Positions 34,839 to 43,892 of a stretch of DNA of 64,000 nt are shown one piece after another (within the stretch, counting starts at the first letter, position 1; each line of letters opens with the position of its first letter). The position numbers were made by a program, and so were the translations under genes. Source of the DNA: Nocardia sp. BSTN01 (GTDB lineage: Bacteria; Actinomycetota; Actinomycetes; Mycobacteriales; Mycobacteriaceae); assembly GCF_015354405.1 (NCBI RefSeq), contig NZ_JADKYP010000003.1:1-64000 (forward strand), given 5' to 3'. The notes under the pieces were generated by a model. The model worked only from the letters and a program-made list of their open reading frames with translations. It ran no database searches and was not told where the DNA came from.

Positions 34839-35064
34839 GGTACGAGCTCTCCCTCTGGATGATGGGTGGAACGATTCGCCCCAGCCTAGCGACACCAGAT
34901 AGAACACCGCGAGGCAGTATCGGCCCGCAACGACTGATTTCGCGCGCACATGGGTAACTCATCGGGCACGCCCAAAACCCGGCCCGACACATACCGCCGG
35001 CCCGACACGAAAATCTTGGAGCACCCACGACACGCTGAAGACGCGGAGAGGCGGCACAGCTTCC

Positions 35065-35094
35065 TTGACATGCGCACGTGTGCATATCAATAAT
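35065..35094 (+). promoter_or_regulatory. Strong sigma-70-type promoter of the arsR-zur operon with built-in operator
   Basis: Perfect -35 TTGACA (35065-35070), 18 bases, -10 AATAAT (35089-35094). Between them lies an imperfect palindrome ATGCGCAC/GTGTGCAT (35070-35085, one mismatch) placed where a bound ArsR dimer would block RNA polymerase. The start codon is 31 bases after the -10, with AAGGAG at about 10 bases upstream. This fits autorepression by the ArsR/SmtB protein released by zinc. Confidence 0.75.
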
Positions 35095-35124
35095 GGCATC
35101 GGTTTCCAATAAGGAGTTGGTTCG

Positions 35125-35520
35125 ATGACCGCCGACAGCGGTGTCCCCGCGCGTCGAAGCCGCGTCGCCGTCGAGGCGCCCACGCCGATCCCGCACGACC
35201 CGTATCCCTATCGCGCTCCGTCCGCCCCCGCGGTCCCCGCTCGCACCACGCTCGACAACGCGGGCGAACTGCTGCGCGCGCTGGCCGCGCCGGTACGCAT
35301 CGCGATCGTGCTGCAACTGCGCGAATCGCCGCGCTGCGTGCACGAATTGGTCGATACGCTGGGCGTCACGCAGCCCCTGGTCAGCCAGCACCTGCGCATT
35401 CTCAAGTCAGCGGGCGTGGTGCGCGGTGAACGCACCGGCCGTGAGGTGATCTACGAATTGGTCGACGACCATCTGGCACGCATCGTCGTCGACGCCGTCG
35501 CACACGCCGAGGAAGGATGA
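35125..35520 (+). CDS. ArsR/SmtB-family zinc-responsive repressor
   Basis: The 131-residue protein has a Pro-rich N-terminal tail (1-40), a winged helix with LVSQHLRILKSAGVVRGERTGREVIYEL, and a complete alpha-5 zinc site: Asp114-x-His116-x10-His127-x2-Glu130. This is the SmtB/CzrA-type sensing site, so the protein should repress without zinc and release DNA with zinc. The gene overlaps zur by ATGA, as in the Rv2358-furB pair of M. tuberculosis. Its own promoter carries a palindrome between -35 and -10. The two regulators together switch from zinc-sufficient to zinc-starved expression. Confidence 0.92.
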   Translation: MTADSGVPARRSRVAVEAPTPIPHDPYPYRAPSAPAVPARTTLDNAGELLRALAAPVRIAIVLQLRESPRCVHELVDTLGVTQPLVSQHLRILKSAGVVRGERTGREVIYELVDDHLARIVVDAVAHAEEG

Positions 35521-35948
35521 CCGTGCCGGAGAATACGGGCACCGCCGAGAAGACTGTCGGAATTCGCAGCACCCGCCAGCGCAGCGCGATCACCGCGCTG
35601 CTGGGCGATATCGAGGAATTCCGTTCGGCCCAGGAGTTGCACGACGAACTACGCCGCCGCGGTGAGGGCATCGGCCTGACCACCGTCTACCGCACCCTGC
35701 AGTCCCTCGCCGACGCCGGCAAGGTCGACGTCTTGCGCACGGACACAGGCGAATCCGTGTACCGGCAGTGCTCCAAGGGCCACCATCACCACCTGGTCTG
35801 CCGCCAGTGCGGACGCACCGTCGAGGTCGAGGGCCCCACCGTCGAGGCCTGGGCGGCAGCGATCGCCGGCGAGCACGGCTTCACCGACATCAGCCACACC
35901 ATGGAGGTGTTCGGCACCTGCCGCGACTGCGCCCACATCGGCGGCTGA
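35517..35948 (+). CDS. zur: Zinc uptake regulator (Fur family)
   Basis: The 143-residue Fur-family protein has the winged helix with GIGLTTVYRTLQSLADAGKVDVL, the metal-rich HHHHLVCRQCGRTVEVEG and the second Cys pair CRDC near the end, forming the structural Cys4 zinc site (CxxC...CxxC). Zur represses zinc-uptake and alternative ribosomal-protein genes when zinc is ample. Its start overlaps the ArsR stop (ATGA), so both are made from one message. The arrangement matches mycobacterial FurB/Zur, which supports Zur over Fur. Confidence 0.92.
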   Translation: MTVPENTGTAEKTVGIRSTRQRSAITALLGDIEEFRSAQELHDELRRRGEGIGLTTVYRTLQSLADAGKVDVLRTDTGESVYRQCSKGHHHHLVCRQCGRTVEVEGPTVEAWAAAIAGEHGFTDISHTMEVFGTCRDCAHIGG

Positions 35949-35973
35949 TTCGATCAGCCGCACAGCGTTCCGG

Positions 35974-36384
35974 TCAGGGCACCAGTCCCTGGCGGGCGCG
36001 GCCCGCGCCGGACAGGACGAGCAGCAACATCGTCGCCAGGGCGTCGTCGTCGAGGCCCGCCGCCGGGAAGGTGTAGCGCAGCAGGACGTCGGCCAGCTTT
36101 TCGTGGGCGATGATCGTCAACGAGCCGAACTGCAGGGCGTTGTTGCGATCGGCGACCCGCTTGTGCAGTTGCGGCTTCAAGGGACGATCCCAGGCGAGCA
36201 CGCAGGTCAGCGTGAGAACGTCCAGGCCGGGCGCGAGCGTGACGCCGCGCAGCGAGCACAGCGCGCCCTCGTATTCGAAGCCGAGGGCGTCACCGTCCTC
36301 CTCCCGCACGGCGATATCGCATCTACGCAGGCAGGCGGCGGCTTGGGCCTGCAGTTCCCGGGCGACGGTCAGCTCGTTGCTCAC
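35974..36384 (-). CDS. Conserved actinobacterial protein (Rv2360c-like, YbjN-type fold)
   Basis: The 136-residue protein has alternating beta strands and helices: [90 protein letters not shown]. The pattern of a curved sheet plus a long helix resembles the YbjN/type III secretion chaperone-like fold. GTG at 36384 overlaps the uppS stop (GTGA), so both are co-translated. The same gene order is found in mycobacteria (Rv2361c-Rv2360c). Function unknown; a small binding or chaperone role is the best guess. Confidence 0.75.
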   Translation of the reverse strand: MSNELTVARELQAQAAACLRRCDIAVREEDGDALGFEYEGALCSLRGVTLAPGLDVLTLTCVLAWDRPLKPQLHKRVADRNNALQFGSLTIIAHEKLADVLLRYTFPAAGLDDDALATMLLLVLSGAGRARQGLVP

Positions 36385-37169
36385 TTCACGCCACCGAACC
36401 GGCGATCGCGCTTGGCGTACTCCACACAGGCCTCCCACAGGTCGCGACGGTCGAAATCGGGGAACAAGGTGTGCTGGAAGACGAACTCCGCATAGGCGGA
36501 CTGCCAGATCAGGAAGTTCGAACTGCGCAACTCACCGGAGGGGCGCAGGAACAGGTCCACATCCGGCATATCCGGTTCGTCGAGATACTTCGCGAAGGTC
36601 GATTCGGTGACCTTCTCCGGATCCAGCTGTCCGGCCGCCACCCTCCGTGCGATTTCCCGTGCCGCGTCGGCGATTTCGGCGCGGCCTCCGTAGTTGACGC
36701 ACATGGTCAGCGTCATCACGGTGTTGTCCTTGGTGAGCTCCTCGGCGATCTCCAATTCCTTGATCACACTGCGCCACAGGCGCGGTCGCCGGCCCGCCCA
36801 GCGCACCCGCACGCCCATCTCGTGCATCTCGTCGCGGCGGCGCCGGATCACGTCGCGGTTGAAGCCCATGAGGAATTTGACCTCGTCCGGGCTGCGCCGC
36901 CAGTTCTCGGTCGAAAAGGCATAGGCGGAAAGCCATTTCACGCCGATCTCGATGCACCCCTCGACGGTGTCCATCAGCACCGCTTCGCCGCGCTCGTGCC
37001 CGGCGGTGCGCGGCAGCCCCCGATCCTGGGCCCACCGGCCGTTGCCGTCCATCACCAGCGCCACATGCCTGGGCACGAATTCCTGCGGCAGCGCGGGCGG
37101 GGTGGCGCCCGACGGGTGCGGTGACGGCGGACGAATCGTGCGGGTGGTCTGGGAGCGGTTACCGATCAC
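36381..37169 (-). CDS. uppS: Isoprenyl (decaprenyl) diphosphate synthase, Z-type
   Basis: The 262-residue protein is a cis-prenyltransferase: [27 protein letters not shown] with catalytic Asp41 and the phosphate loop, [19 protein letters not shown], and [25 protein letters not shown]. It makes the C50/C55 isoprenyl diphosphate that becomes the lipid carrier for peptidoglycan, arabinogalactan and other glycans. GTG at 37169. It is followed by the Rv2360c-like gene with GTGA overlap. Position corresponds to Rv2361c, the decaprenyl diphosphate synthase of M. tuberculosis. Confidence 0.94.
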   Translation of the reverse strand: MIGNRSQTTRTIRPPSPHPSGATPPALPQEFVPRHVALVMDGNGRWAQDRGLPRTAGHERGEAVLMDTVEGCIEIGVKWLSAYAFSTENWRRSPDEVKFLMGFNRDVIRRRRDEMHEMGVRVRWAGRRPRLWRSVIKELEIAEELTKDNTVMTLTMCVNYGGRAEIADAAREIARRVAAGQLDPEKVTESTFAKYLDEPDMPDVDLFLRPSGELRSSNFLIWQSAYAEFVFQHTLFPDFDRRDLWEACVEYAKRDRRFGGVK

Positions 37170-37220
37170 GCCACCTATCCTGCATCACCGCGCGCCGCCC
37201 GTGACCGGGGCCGTGGGAAT

Positions 37221-38039
37221 TCAGCGCTTGACGCCGACCGCGGCCCAGATGCCGAACGCCTCGTCGGCCCACGCGAGCCGCTCCTCCGGGATGTAGAAGT
37301 CCGGATTCGGGTGCCAGCGGTGCATCGGAACCACGCCGGGCTCGACGATCTCCAGCCCGTCGAAGAAGCGGGTGACCTCGGCCTTGTTGCGCAGCGCGAC
37401 CGTCATTCCGGCCTGGGCGTAGACCGCTGCCACCTTCGCGAGCCGTACCGGATTCACATCGCTGGAGGCATGGGTGATGCTGAGGTACGACCCGGGCGCG
37501 AACGCGTCCATATAGGTGCGCACGATGTCGTAGGCGCCCTCTTCGTCGGTAACGAAATGCATGATCGCGGCCAAATTGAGCGCCACCGGCCGGGACAGAT
37601 CGATCACCGCGCGGAACTGCTCGGAGCCCAGGATCACGTCCGGATCGCGCACATCCGAGGGAATGTATTCGGTACGCCCCTCCTCCGAGCCGATCATCAG
37701 CGCGCGGGCATGCGCCAGCACCAGGGGGTCGTGGTCGACGTACACCACGCGGCAGTGCGGATCGACGGCCTGCACGGCGTTGTGCAGATTCGGTTCGGTC
37801 GGAATTCCGGTGCCGATGTCGAGAAACTGCCGCACTCCGTTGCGCGCCGCGAAGCGTGCCGCCCGATGGACGAATTCGCGATTCGCCCGCGCGGCCTGCG
37901 CCGTCTCGGGAAACGCCTCCATCACCTTCGACGCGGCCTCGCGATCGGCCGGATAGTTGTCCTTGCCGCCGAGGTAGTAGTCGTACATCCGCGCCGAATG
38001 CGCCTTCTCCGTATCGAACTCGACAAGCTCGTGAGACAT
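37221..38039 (-). CDS. SAM-dependent methyltransferase, DUF574 family
   Basis: The 272-residue protein opens with EKAHSARMYDYYLGGKDNYPADR, the marker of the DUF574 (S-adenosyl methyltransferase) family abundant in Nocardia and Streptomyces. The Rossmann motif QFLDIGTGIPTEPNLHNAV near 70-88 and VVYVDHDPLVLAHARAL follow, with LNLAAIMHFVTD later. Substrate is unknown; many copies exist per genome and some sit near natural-product genes. ATG at 38039 follows AGAAAGC. It stands alone, divergent from the LLM oxidoreductase. Confidence 0.88.
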   Translation of the reverse strand: MSHELVEFDTEKAHSARMYDYYLGGKDNYPADREAASKVMEAFPETAQAARANREFVHRAARFAARNGVRQFLDIGTGIPTEPNLHNAVQAVDPHCRVVYVDHDPLVLAHARALMIGSEEGRTEYIPSDVRDPDVILGSEQFRAVIDLSRPVALNLAAIMHFVTDEEGAYDIVRTYMDAFAPGSYLSITHASSDVNPVRLAKVAAVYAQAGMTVALRNKAEVTRFFDGLEIVEPGVVPMHRWHPNPDFYIPEERLAWADEAFGIWAAVGVKR

Positions 38040-38126
38040 CGAAGCTTTCTCCGTAAGGTTGGTGGGACCTTCAAGTGAAAGTACCCCGCCCGAGCCGCAC
38101 GCAGGGCCCGCATTCCCGGAAACCTC

Positions 38127-38157
38127 TTGACCTGGAGTGCGCTCCAGGGCATAGCGT
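38127..38157 (+). promoter_or_regulatory. MerR-type promoter with central palindrome
   Basis: TTGACC (38127-38132), a 19-base spacer, TAGCGT (38152-38157). The spacer holds a perfect 7-base inverted repeat CCTGGAG-TGCG-CTCCAGG (38131-38148). The overlong 19-base spacer plus central palindrome is the hallmark of promoters activated by MerR-family regulators, which untwist the DNA. It drives the LLM oxidoreductase gene at 38195. No MerR gene lies in this window. Confidence 0.75.
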
Positions 38158-38194
38158 TCTCACCGGGAAGTCAGTCACTGACGAGGAGAACTCC

Positions 38195-39070
38195 ATGGAG
38201 CTCGGATTTCACATTCCTATCTTCGATATCGACGGCGGCACCCCCGCGATCGCGGGAGAGCTGGCGCGCGTGGGACAGGCCGCCGAGGCGGCGGGCGCCA
38301 CCTGGTTGTCGTTCATGGATCACTACTTCCAGATCGAGCCGACCGGGCTACCGGCCGAGGCGAATATGCTGGAGGGATACACCACGCTGGGATACCTTGC
38401 GGCACATACCACCTCGATCGATCTCGGGCTGCTGGTCACCGGCGTGACCTATCGGCATCCGGGCCTGCTCGCCAAGATCGTCACCACCCTCGACGTGCTG
38501 TCGGGCGGACGGGCCACGCTGGGGATCGGGGCCGCCTGGTTCGAGCGCGAGCATCGCGGGCTCGGGGTCGAGTTCCCGCCACTGGCCGAGCGGTTCGAGC
38601 GGCTGGAGGAGACGCTGCGGATCTGCGCGCAGATGTGGGATCCGCAGAACAACGGGCCGTTCGAGGGCAAGTACTACCAGCTGGCCGAGACGCTGTGCTC
38701 ACCGCAGCCGATCCATCGGCCGAACGTCCTGATCGGCGGCGGCGGCGAGAAGAAGACGCTGCGGCTGGTCGCACAGTACGGCGACGCCTGCAATCTGTTC
38801 GGCACGTCGCCGGAGGACGTCGCCCACAAACTGGACGTGCTGCGCCGCCACTGCGACGACGTCGGTCGCGATTTCGACACCATCCGCACCACGATCATGG
38901 CCAACAATCCGCGCCCGAATCCGGACGTCCGCGACGAATTCGTCCGCAGCATGGCCGATTACGCGAAATTGGGCATCGACGCGGTGCTGATCACCCCGAC
39001 CACGGGCTCACCCGCCGCGTGGATCGAGGGCATGGCGCCGGCGGTCCCGCAGCTGGCCGACCTCGGGTAG
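38195..39070 (+). CDS. F420-dependent LLM-class oxidoreductase
   Basis: The 291-residue protein is luciferase-like: MELGFHIPIFDIDGGTPAIA, LGLLVTGVTYRHPGLLAKIVTTLDVLSGGRATLGIGAAWFEREHRGLG, and RPNVLIGGGGEKKTLRLVAQYGDACN. The LGIGAAW...H and VLIGGGG motifs are those of F420-dependent oxidoreductases in actinobacteria. Substrate unknown; such enzymes reduce quinones, enones or coumarins. I chose ATG at 38195, preceded by GAGGAGAAC. The MerR-type promoter indicates induction by an electrophile, metal or redox signal. Confidence 0.9.
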   Translation: MELGFHIPIFDIDGGTPAIAGELARVGQAAEAAGATWLSFMDHYFQIEPTGLPAEANMLEGYTTLGYLAAHTTSIDLGLLVTGVTYRHPGLLAKIVTTLDVLSGGRATLGIGAAWFEREHRGLGVEFPPLAERFERLEETLRICAQMWDPQNNGPFEGKYYQLAETLCSPQPIHRPNVLIGGGGEKKTLRLVAQYGDACNLFGTSPEDVAHKLDVLRRHCDDVGRDFDTIRTTIMANNPRPNPDVRDEFVRSMADYAKLGIDAVLITPTTGSPAAWIEGMAPAVPQLADLG

Positions 39071-39079
39071 CCGGCGGGT

Positions 39080-39859
39080 CTATCCCACCCGCGACGCCGG
39101 CGACTCCGCCGCCTCGTGCGGACGAGAGCGCTCGATCAACGGCAACGTCCGCAACTGCCGTTCCAGATGCCATTGCAGATGGGCGGCGGTGAGCCCGCTG
39201 GCCTGGCGGCGGACGGACTCGGCAACCACGTCGAGTCCGGTCCAGTCTCCGCGATTGAGCGCACTCATCAATTCCAGGACCCCCACCGCGGGCGTGGCCG
39301 CGCCGGGCGGGCGGCAGTGCACGCAGACCGCTCCCCCGGCGGCCACGTGGAAGGCGCGGTGCGGGCCGGGGGTGGCACACCGGGCACATTCGTCCAGAGC
39401 GGGCGCCCAGCCCGCGAAACCCATGGCGCGCAACAGGAATGCGTCGAGGATCAGTTCGTGCGGGCGCCGGCCGGCGGCGATCGCGCGCAGGGCGCCGGCG
39501 GTCAGGGTGTGCAGGCGGGGCGCCGGGGCGCGCTCCTCACCGGCGAGACGTTCGGCGGTCTCCAGCACCGCGCAGGCGGTGGTGTAGCGACCGTAGTCGG
39601 CGACGATATCGGCGGCGAACGCCTCCACGGTCGATACCTGTGTCACGGTGTCGAGGTTGCGTCCGGGATACAGCTGCACGTCGATATAGGCGAACGGTTC
39701 CAGCCGCGCGCCGAATTTCGACCGGGTGCGGCGCACCCCTTTCGCCACCGCCCGCACCAGCCCGTGCTGACGGGTGAGCAGCGTGACGATGCGATCGGCC
39801 TCCCCCAGCTTGTGCTGGCGCAGCACAATCGCCTGGTCCCGATACAACAACACGTTCAC
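39080..39859 (-). CDS. recO: DNA repair protein RecO
   Basis: The 259-residue protein has the N-terminal OB fold: VLLYRDQAIVLRQHKLGEADRIVTLLTRQHGLVRAVAKGVRRTRSKFG, followed by the helical domain and a Cys4 zinc site, CARC near 168 and CVHC near 192. RecO loads RecA on SSB-coated DNA with RecR in the RecFOR pathway. GTG at 39859 follows GTGGGAGACT and gives the family start; the ORF upstream part is not conserved. It is convergent with the LLM gene (9 bases between stops). The gene order uppS...recO...era is that of mycobacteria. Confidence 0.93.
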   Translation of the reverse strand: MNVLLYRDQAIVLRQHKLGEADRIVTLLTRQHGLVRAVAKGVRRTRSKFGARLEPFAYIDVQLYPGRNLDTVTQVSTVEAFAADIVADYGRYTTACAVLETAERLAGEERAPAPRLHTLTAGALRAIAAGRRPHELILDAFLLRAMGFAGWAPALDECARCATPGPHRAFHVAAGGAVCVHCRPPGAATPAVGVLELMSALNRGDWTGLDVVAESVRRQASGLTAAHLQWHLERQLRTLPLIERSRPHEAAESPASRVG

Positions 39860-39981
39860 AGTCTCCCACGCCACCCCGACGTGCCCGCGACCCCACGCCA
39901 CTGATCGGGCGTCACGTACTCGACCCGGCCACCGAGTCGCCGGACCTCCGCTCCCTCGGGTGCGCCGGGCCTTCGTGGCCT

Positions 39982-40386
39982 CTACACGCTGCGCGGCAGT
40001 CCCTCGGCATACAGCTGCGCGATGCGGGGTGCGTGAATTGTGCGCAGCAGCAACGTGGTCCAGCCGGTGCGGATCGGGTCGATCGCGCCGCGGTCGGCCT
40101 CGACGAGCATGCGTTCGGGTCCCTGCAGTTCCATGGTGACGGCGGGATGACCCAGCCAGACGTCGACCAACGCCTCCTGATTACCCCAGATGACCAGGCG
40201 TTTTCTGCTCATCCCGATGGTTCCGCCGACGATGTTCTCCCAACTGGAGGAACCGTAGTGCAGTGGCGTCCGATAATTGCGTCTGGCCAGCGATCCACTC
40301 ACCGGGCCGAATACGACGATCCCTTCCGATTCCAGATCCGAACGCACTTGTGGCGGCAGCTCTTTCGAGCCGAACGCCCGGGACAT
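39982..40386 (-). CDS. Conserved hypothetical protein with PH-like strand pattern
   Basis: The 134-residue protein has no signal peptide or membrane segment. Its strand-rich middle, SLARRNYRTPLHYGSSSWENIVGG, then SRKRLVIWGNQEALVDVWLGH and a C-terminal helix region TGWTTLLLRTIHAPRIAQLYAEGL, suggests a PH-like barrel with a capping helix. I recognise no catalytic motif. ATG at 40386 is chosen; GTG at 40395 and an upstream start at 40434 are also in frame. It lies between recO and era on the same strand. The 209-base gap to era is lower in GC than its surroundings and holds no gene that I can support. Confidence 0.6.
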   Translation of the reverse strand: MSRAFGSKELPPQVRSDLESEGIVVFGPVSGSLARRNYRTPLHYGSSSWENIVGGTIGMSRKRLVIWGNQEALVDVWLGHPAVTMELQGPERMLVEADRGAIDPIRTGWTTLLLRTIHAPRIAQLYAEGLPRSV

Positions 40387-40595
40387 CCACTTCACGCCAG
40401 GATCGTAGGCCCGTCTCACAATGTGCGTGCGCACACAGTTCGCGCGCTCCTGCGGAAATGCCGGAATCGCACATCACAATTCGACTACGGCCAACCTGCG
40501 ACTCCGATATGAACGGGTGACCGGATTCGCGCCGCGATTCACTCGCGGCCCGAGACGGAGATCACAGTTGACGACGGCATCGAGACGAGACCCGG

Positions 40596-41516
40596 TCAGA
40601 AGCCCAGCTTGCGCAGCTGCTTGGGATCGCGCTGCCAGTCCTTGGCCACCTTCACGTGCAGATGCAGATAGATGCGGGTGCCCAGGATGTGCTCGATCTG
40701 CTTGCGCGCCGCGGTGCCGACCTCCTTGAGCCGGGCTCCGCGTCTGCCGATGATGATCGCCTTCTGACTCGGCCGCTCCACGTACAGCAGGGCGTGCACG
40801 TCGAGCATGTCCTCGTGTTCCTCGCGCGGCATGATCTCCTCGATCACCACCGCCAGCGAATGCGGCAGTTCGTCGCGCACCCCCTCCAGCGCCGCCTCGC
40901 GGATGAGCTCGGCCATGAGGGTTTCCTCCGGCTCGTCGGTCAGCTCACCATCGGGGTAGAACGCCGGGCCCTCCGGCATCTTGGACGCGATCACATCGAC
41001 GAGCACTTCGACCTGTTCGCCCTTGGCCGCCGAGACCGGAACCACCTCGGCCTCGGGACCCAGCAGTTGCGAGACCGCGAGCAGTTGCTCGGCGACCTGC
41101 GGCTTGTCCACCTTGTCGATCTTGGTGACCACGCCGATCAGGGTCGTCTTCGGCGCCATCTGCTTGACCTGCTGCACGATCCAGCGGTCACCCGGTCCGA
41201 TCTTCTCGTCGGCCGGAATGCACAGCGCGATCACGTCGACCTCGGAGTAGGTGTCGCGCACCAGATCGTTGAGGCGCTGCCCCAGCAGCGTGCGCGGCCG
41301 GTGCAGTCCCGGAGTGTCGACCAGGATCAGTTGAGCGTGGTCGCGATGCACGATGCCGCGGATGGTGTGGCGGGTGGTCTGCGGCCGCGAGGACGTGATC
41401 GCGATCTTCTGGCCGACCATGGCATTGGTCAACGTGGATTTACCCGTATTCGGCCGGCCGACGAAACAGACGAAGCCGGAACGGAATTCGCCCTCACCGG
41501 GCTGCTCGACGCTCAT
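40596..41516 (-). CDS. era: GTPase Era
   Basis: The 306-residue protein has the Era layout: G1 GRPNTGKST near 20-28, G2 region TTRHTIRGI, G3 DTPGLH, G4 TKIDKVD, and a C-terminal KH domain (EKDMLDVHALLYVERPSQK region through RRGARLKEVGTAARKQIEHILG). Era binds 16S rRNA 3' end and helps assemble the 30S subunit. ATG at 41516 overlaps the stop of the cytidine-deaminase-like gene by ATGA, so translation is coupled. Confidence 0.95.
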   Translation of the reverse strand: MSVEQPGEGEFRSGFVCFVGRPNTGKSTLTNAMVGQKIAITSSRPQTTRHTIRGIVHRDHAQLILVDTPGLHRPRTLLGQRLNDLVRDTYSEVDVIALCIPADEKIGPGDRWIVQQVKQMAPKTTLIGVVTKIDKVDKPQVAEQLLAVSQLLGPEAEVVPVSAAKGEQVEVLVDVIASKMPEGPAFYPDGELTDEPEETLMAELIREAALEGVRDELPHSLAVVIEEIMPREEHEDMLDVHALLYVERPSQKAIIIGRRGARLKEVGTAARKQIEHILGTRIYLHLHVKVAKDWQRDPKQLRKLGF

Positions 41517-41878
41517 CGTGCCGTCTCGGTTCCGGCCTCGACGGTGCGGTAGGTCGCACCCTTGCGATCGGTGACGATGACCGCGGCCGACGCGCTCACC
41601 TCGCGCACCGCGGCCACACCCGGGTCGCCATCCTGCCCGCCGACCAGCACCGCCGCCTCGAACCCCTCCGCACCGCTGGAGATCGCCGCCGCGACCGCCG
41701 CCTGCAGCGCCGACAGCGACAACGCGTTCAGGTCCACCGTGCCGGCCGCGTAGGTGCGGCCGTCCGTATCGCGGATCGCCGCGCCCGCCACCCCGCCGGT
41801 GCGTCCCATCGCACCGCGGGCCAGCACCAGCAGTTTGCCGTCCTCGGCGCTCAATTCGGCGGTTTCACCCTCGGTCAT
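41513..41878 (-). CDS. Cytidine-deaminase-fold protein lacking zinc ligands
   Basis: The 121-residue protein matches the small protein found between the CBS/CorC gene and era in mycobacteria (Rv2365c position) and annotated as cytidine-deaminase-like. The fold pattern is visible: [34 protein letters not shown], then [30 protein letters not shown]. But the protein has no Cys and no His at all, so the HAE and PCxxC zinc motifs are absent and catalysis as a deaminase is not possible. I chose ATG at 41878, with GGAG 6 bases upstream, over ATG 41884. It overlaps the CBS gene end and the era start, so it likely works with ribosome assembly genes. Confidence 0.75.
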   Translation of the reverse strand: MTEGETAELSAEDGKLLVLARGAMGRTGGVAGAAIRDTDGRTYAAGTVDLNALSLSALQAAVAAAISSGAEGFEAAVLVGGQDGDPGVAAVREVSASAAVIVTDRKGATYRTVEAGTETAR

Positions 41879-43223
41879 CGCCATCTCCGTTCTCGTATCT
41901 CGACGTCTCTTCCCGCCCCTGACGGTCGGCGCGCACCGCATCCGCGAGCGCGCCCGACAGTTCGCCCGGCTCCCCCGCCCGGCGCGCGACGACGGTGTGC
42001 ACGCGCACCCGCCCCCTGGTATCAGCGCCGCCCTCGCCCTGCAGCAGCAGCCCGTGCGCGACGACCTCCGACCCCGGTAGCGGCACCCGGCCCAGCGTAT
42101 GGGCCAGCATGCCGCCGACCGTGTCGACGTCCTCCTCCTCGATCTCCAGGCCGAACAGCTCGCCCAGATCCCCGACCGGCAACCGGGTGGAGACGCGGTA
42201 GACCCCCTCGCCCAGCTCCTCCACCGGCGCGATCTCGTCGGTGTCGTATTCGTCGGCGATCTCGCCGACGATCTCCTCGAGCACATCCTCGATGGTGACC
42301 AGCCCGGCGATCCCGCCGTATTCGTCCACCAGCAGCGCCATATGGTTGCGGCGACGCTGCATCTCGTCGAGCAGAGCGTCGAGCGGTTTCGAGTCGGGCA
42401 CGAACACGGCCGGCCGCATCACCGCCCGCACCTGCACACTGCGGCCCCGATCCGCATATGGCACAAGATCTTTCAAATAGACCACGCCGAGGATGTCGTC
42501 GACGTTCTCGCCGACCACGGGAATGCGCGAATGCCCGGACCGCACGGCCAGCGACATCGCCTGCGCCACCGCCTTGTCCGCCTCGATCCACACCATCTCG
42601 GTGCGCGGCACCATCACCGCGCGGGCCGCGGTGTCGCCGAGTTCGAACACCGACTGGATCATGCGGCGCTCCTCGGAGTCCACCACACCGCTCTGCTGCG
42701 CCATGTCGACGATCTCGCGCAGTTCCACTTCGGAAGCGAAGGGGCCGTTGCGAAATCCGCGACCCGGGGTGATCGCGTTACCGATCATGATCAGCAACCG
42801 GCTCACCGGTCCGAGCAGCGCTCCGATCGCCTGCACCGGCAGCGCGGCCGCCAGCGAGATCGAATACGCGTGCTGGCGTCCCAGCGTGCGCGGGCCGACA
42901 CCGATGACGACATAATCGATCACGACCATGATCACCGCGGTCACGGCCAGCGCCCACCCCCAGCTGAGTACCTCGCCGAGAGCCGCCACCAGCAGAACCG
43001 TCGCCGCGATCTCGCAGGTCAGGCGCAGCAACACCATGAGGTTCACATAGCGCGGCCGGTCGATCGTGATCCGGGCCAGCCGGCGAGCGCCCGGCCGGTC
43101 GGCGCGGACCAGATCCTCCACCCGCGCCGCCGAGACCGTCATCAGCGCGGAATCGATCGCCGCGAAGATACCGCCGACGGGCACCAGCAGAATCGCCAGC
43201 AGCAGCGGGATCAGCGCATTCAC
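41865..43223 (-). CDS. Hemolysin-C/CorC-type membrane protein with DUF21 and CBS domains
   Basis: The 452-residue protein has an N-terminal DUF21 (CNNM-like) membrane domain with four spans in residues 1-150, two CBS motifs in the middle ([45 protein letters not shown]), and a C-terminal CorC_HlyC domain ([34 protein letters not shown]). Members are magnesium/cobalt efflux or transport proteins; in mycobacteria the equivalent is Rv2366c. GTG at 43223. It lies downstream of ybeY and upstream of the deaminase-like gene and era, all on the minus strand. Confidence 0.9.
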   Translation of the reverse strand: MNALIPLLLAILLVPVGGIFAAIDSALMTVSAARVEDLVRADRPGARRLARITIDRPRYVNLMVLLRLTCEIAATVLLVAALGEVLSWGWALAVTAVIMVVIDYVVIGVGPRTLGRQHAYSISLAAALPVQAIGALLGPVSRLLIMIGNAITPGRGFRNGPFASEVELREIVDMAQQSGVVDSEERRMIQSVFELGDTAARAVMVPRTEMVWIEADKAVAQAMSLAVRSGHSRIPVVGENVDDILGVVYLKDLVPYADRGRSVQVRAVMRPAVFVPDSKPLDALLDEMQRRRNHMALLVDEYGGIAGLVTIEDVLEEIVGEIADEYDTDEIAPVEELGEGVYRVSTRLPVGDLGELFGLEIEEEDVDTVGGMLAHTLGRVPLPGSEVVAHGLLLQGEGGADTRGRVRVHTVVARRAGEPGELSGALADAVRADRQGREETSRYENGDGDDRG

Positions 43224-43293
43224 GCTCTGCCCTCGGCCGCATGAGCTCGGGCCCGCGTGGTGAGGCTGCGCTGCCGCCTCCGGCCCTGACCGC

Positions 43294-43848
43294 TCATGCC
43301 GGATCCAGGGGGTCGCCCGGGGCGGTGAATCCGGTCTTGCCCAGCAGGCGGCGGTCGCGCTCGGCCAATTCGGCGCGGCGGGCGGCCTCGCGCAGGCTTT
43401 CGTACCATTCGGCGAGCAGACGGTTCTGCAGGCCGAACATCACCTTCTCCTCCTCCGGCTCGGCGTGGTCGTAGCCGAGCAGATGCAGCACTCCATGAAC
43501 GGTGAGCAGCGCGAGTTCGTGGTCGAGGGAATGGCCGGCCTTACCGGCCTGGGCGGCGGCGAATTCCGGGCAGAGCACGATATCGCCGAGCATCGAGGGG
43601 CCCGGTTCGGCGCCGTCGGGGCGGCCACCGGGTTCGAGTTCGTCCATCGGGAACGACATCACATCGGTGGGACCCGGTAGATCCATCCACCGCATGTGCA
43701 GGTCGGCCATGGTATCGAGATCGACGAGCACCATCGACAATTCGGCCGCCGGATGTACGTCCATCCGTTCGATCGCGAACCGCGCGACGCTGACCAGATC
43801 CGGTTCCGATACGTCGATGCCCGACTCGTTGGCGATCTCGATACTCAC
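43294..43848 (-). CDS. ybeY: Endoribonuclease YbeY
   Basis: The 184-residue protein has the zinc-hydrolase motif [11 protein letters not shown] near 118-128 (H-x3-H-x5-H), preceded by [10 protein letters not shown] and [10 protein letters not shown]. YbeY matures 16S rRNA 3' ends and takes part in ribosome quality control. The C-terminal 40 residues are a charged helical tail longer than in E. coli. GTG at 43848. It follows phoH with a 116-base gap that contains a tandem repeat; phoH-ybeY-CorC-era is a widely conserved group. Confidence 0.94.
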   Translation of the reverse strand: MSIEIANESGIDVSEPDLVSVARFAIERMDVHPAAELSMVLVDLDTMADLHMRWMDLPGPTDVMSFPMDELEPGGRPDGAEPGPSMLGDIVLCPEFAAAQAGKAGHSLDHELALLTVHGVLHLLGYDHAEPEEEKVMFGLQNRLLAEWYESLREAARRAELAERDRRLLGKTGFTAPGDPLDPA

Positions 43849-43892
43849 CCTGCCAGCCTAATGGGGGCCGTGCAGCGGCTCACCACCACATC

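Noticed and set aside
33244-35124. T-box or glycine riboswitch near glyS
   Set aside because: No T-box consensus (AGGGTGG) and no paired glycine aptamer pattern is visible upstream of the GTG start.
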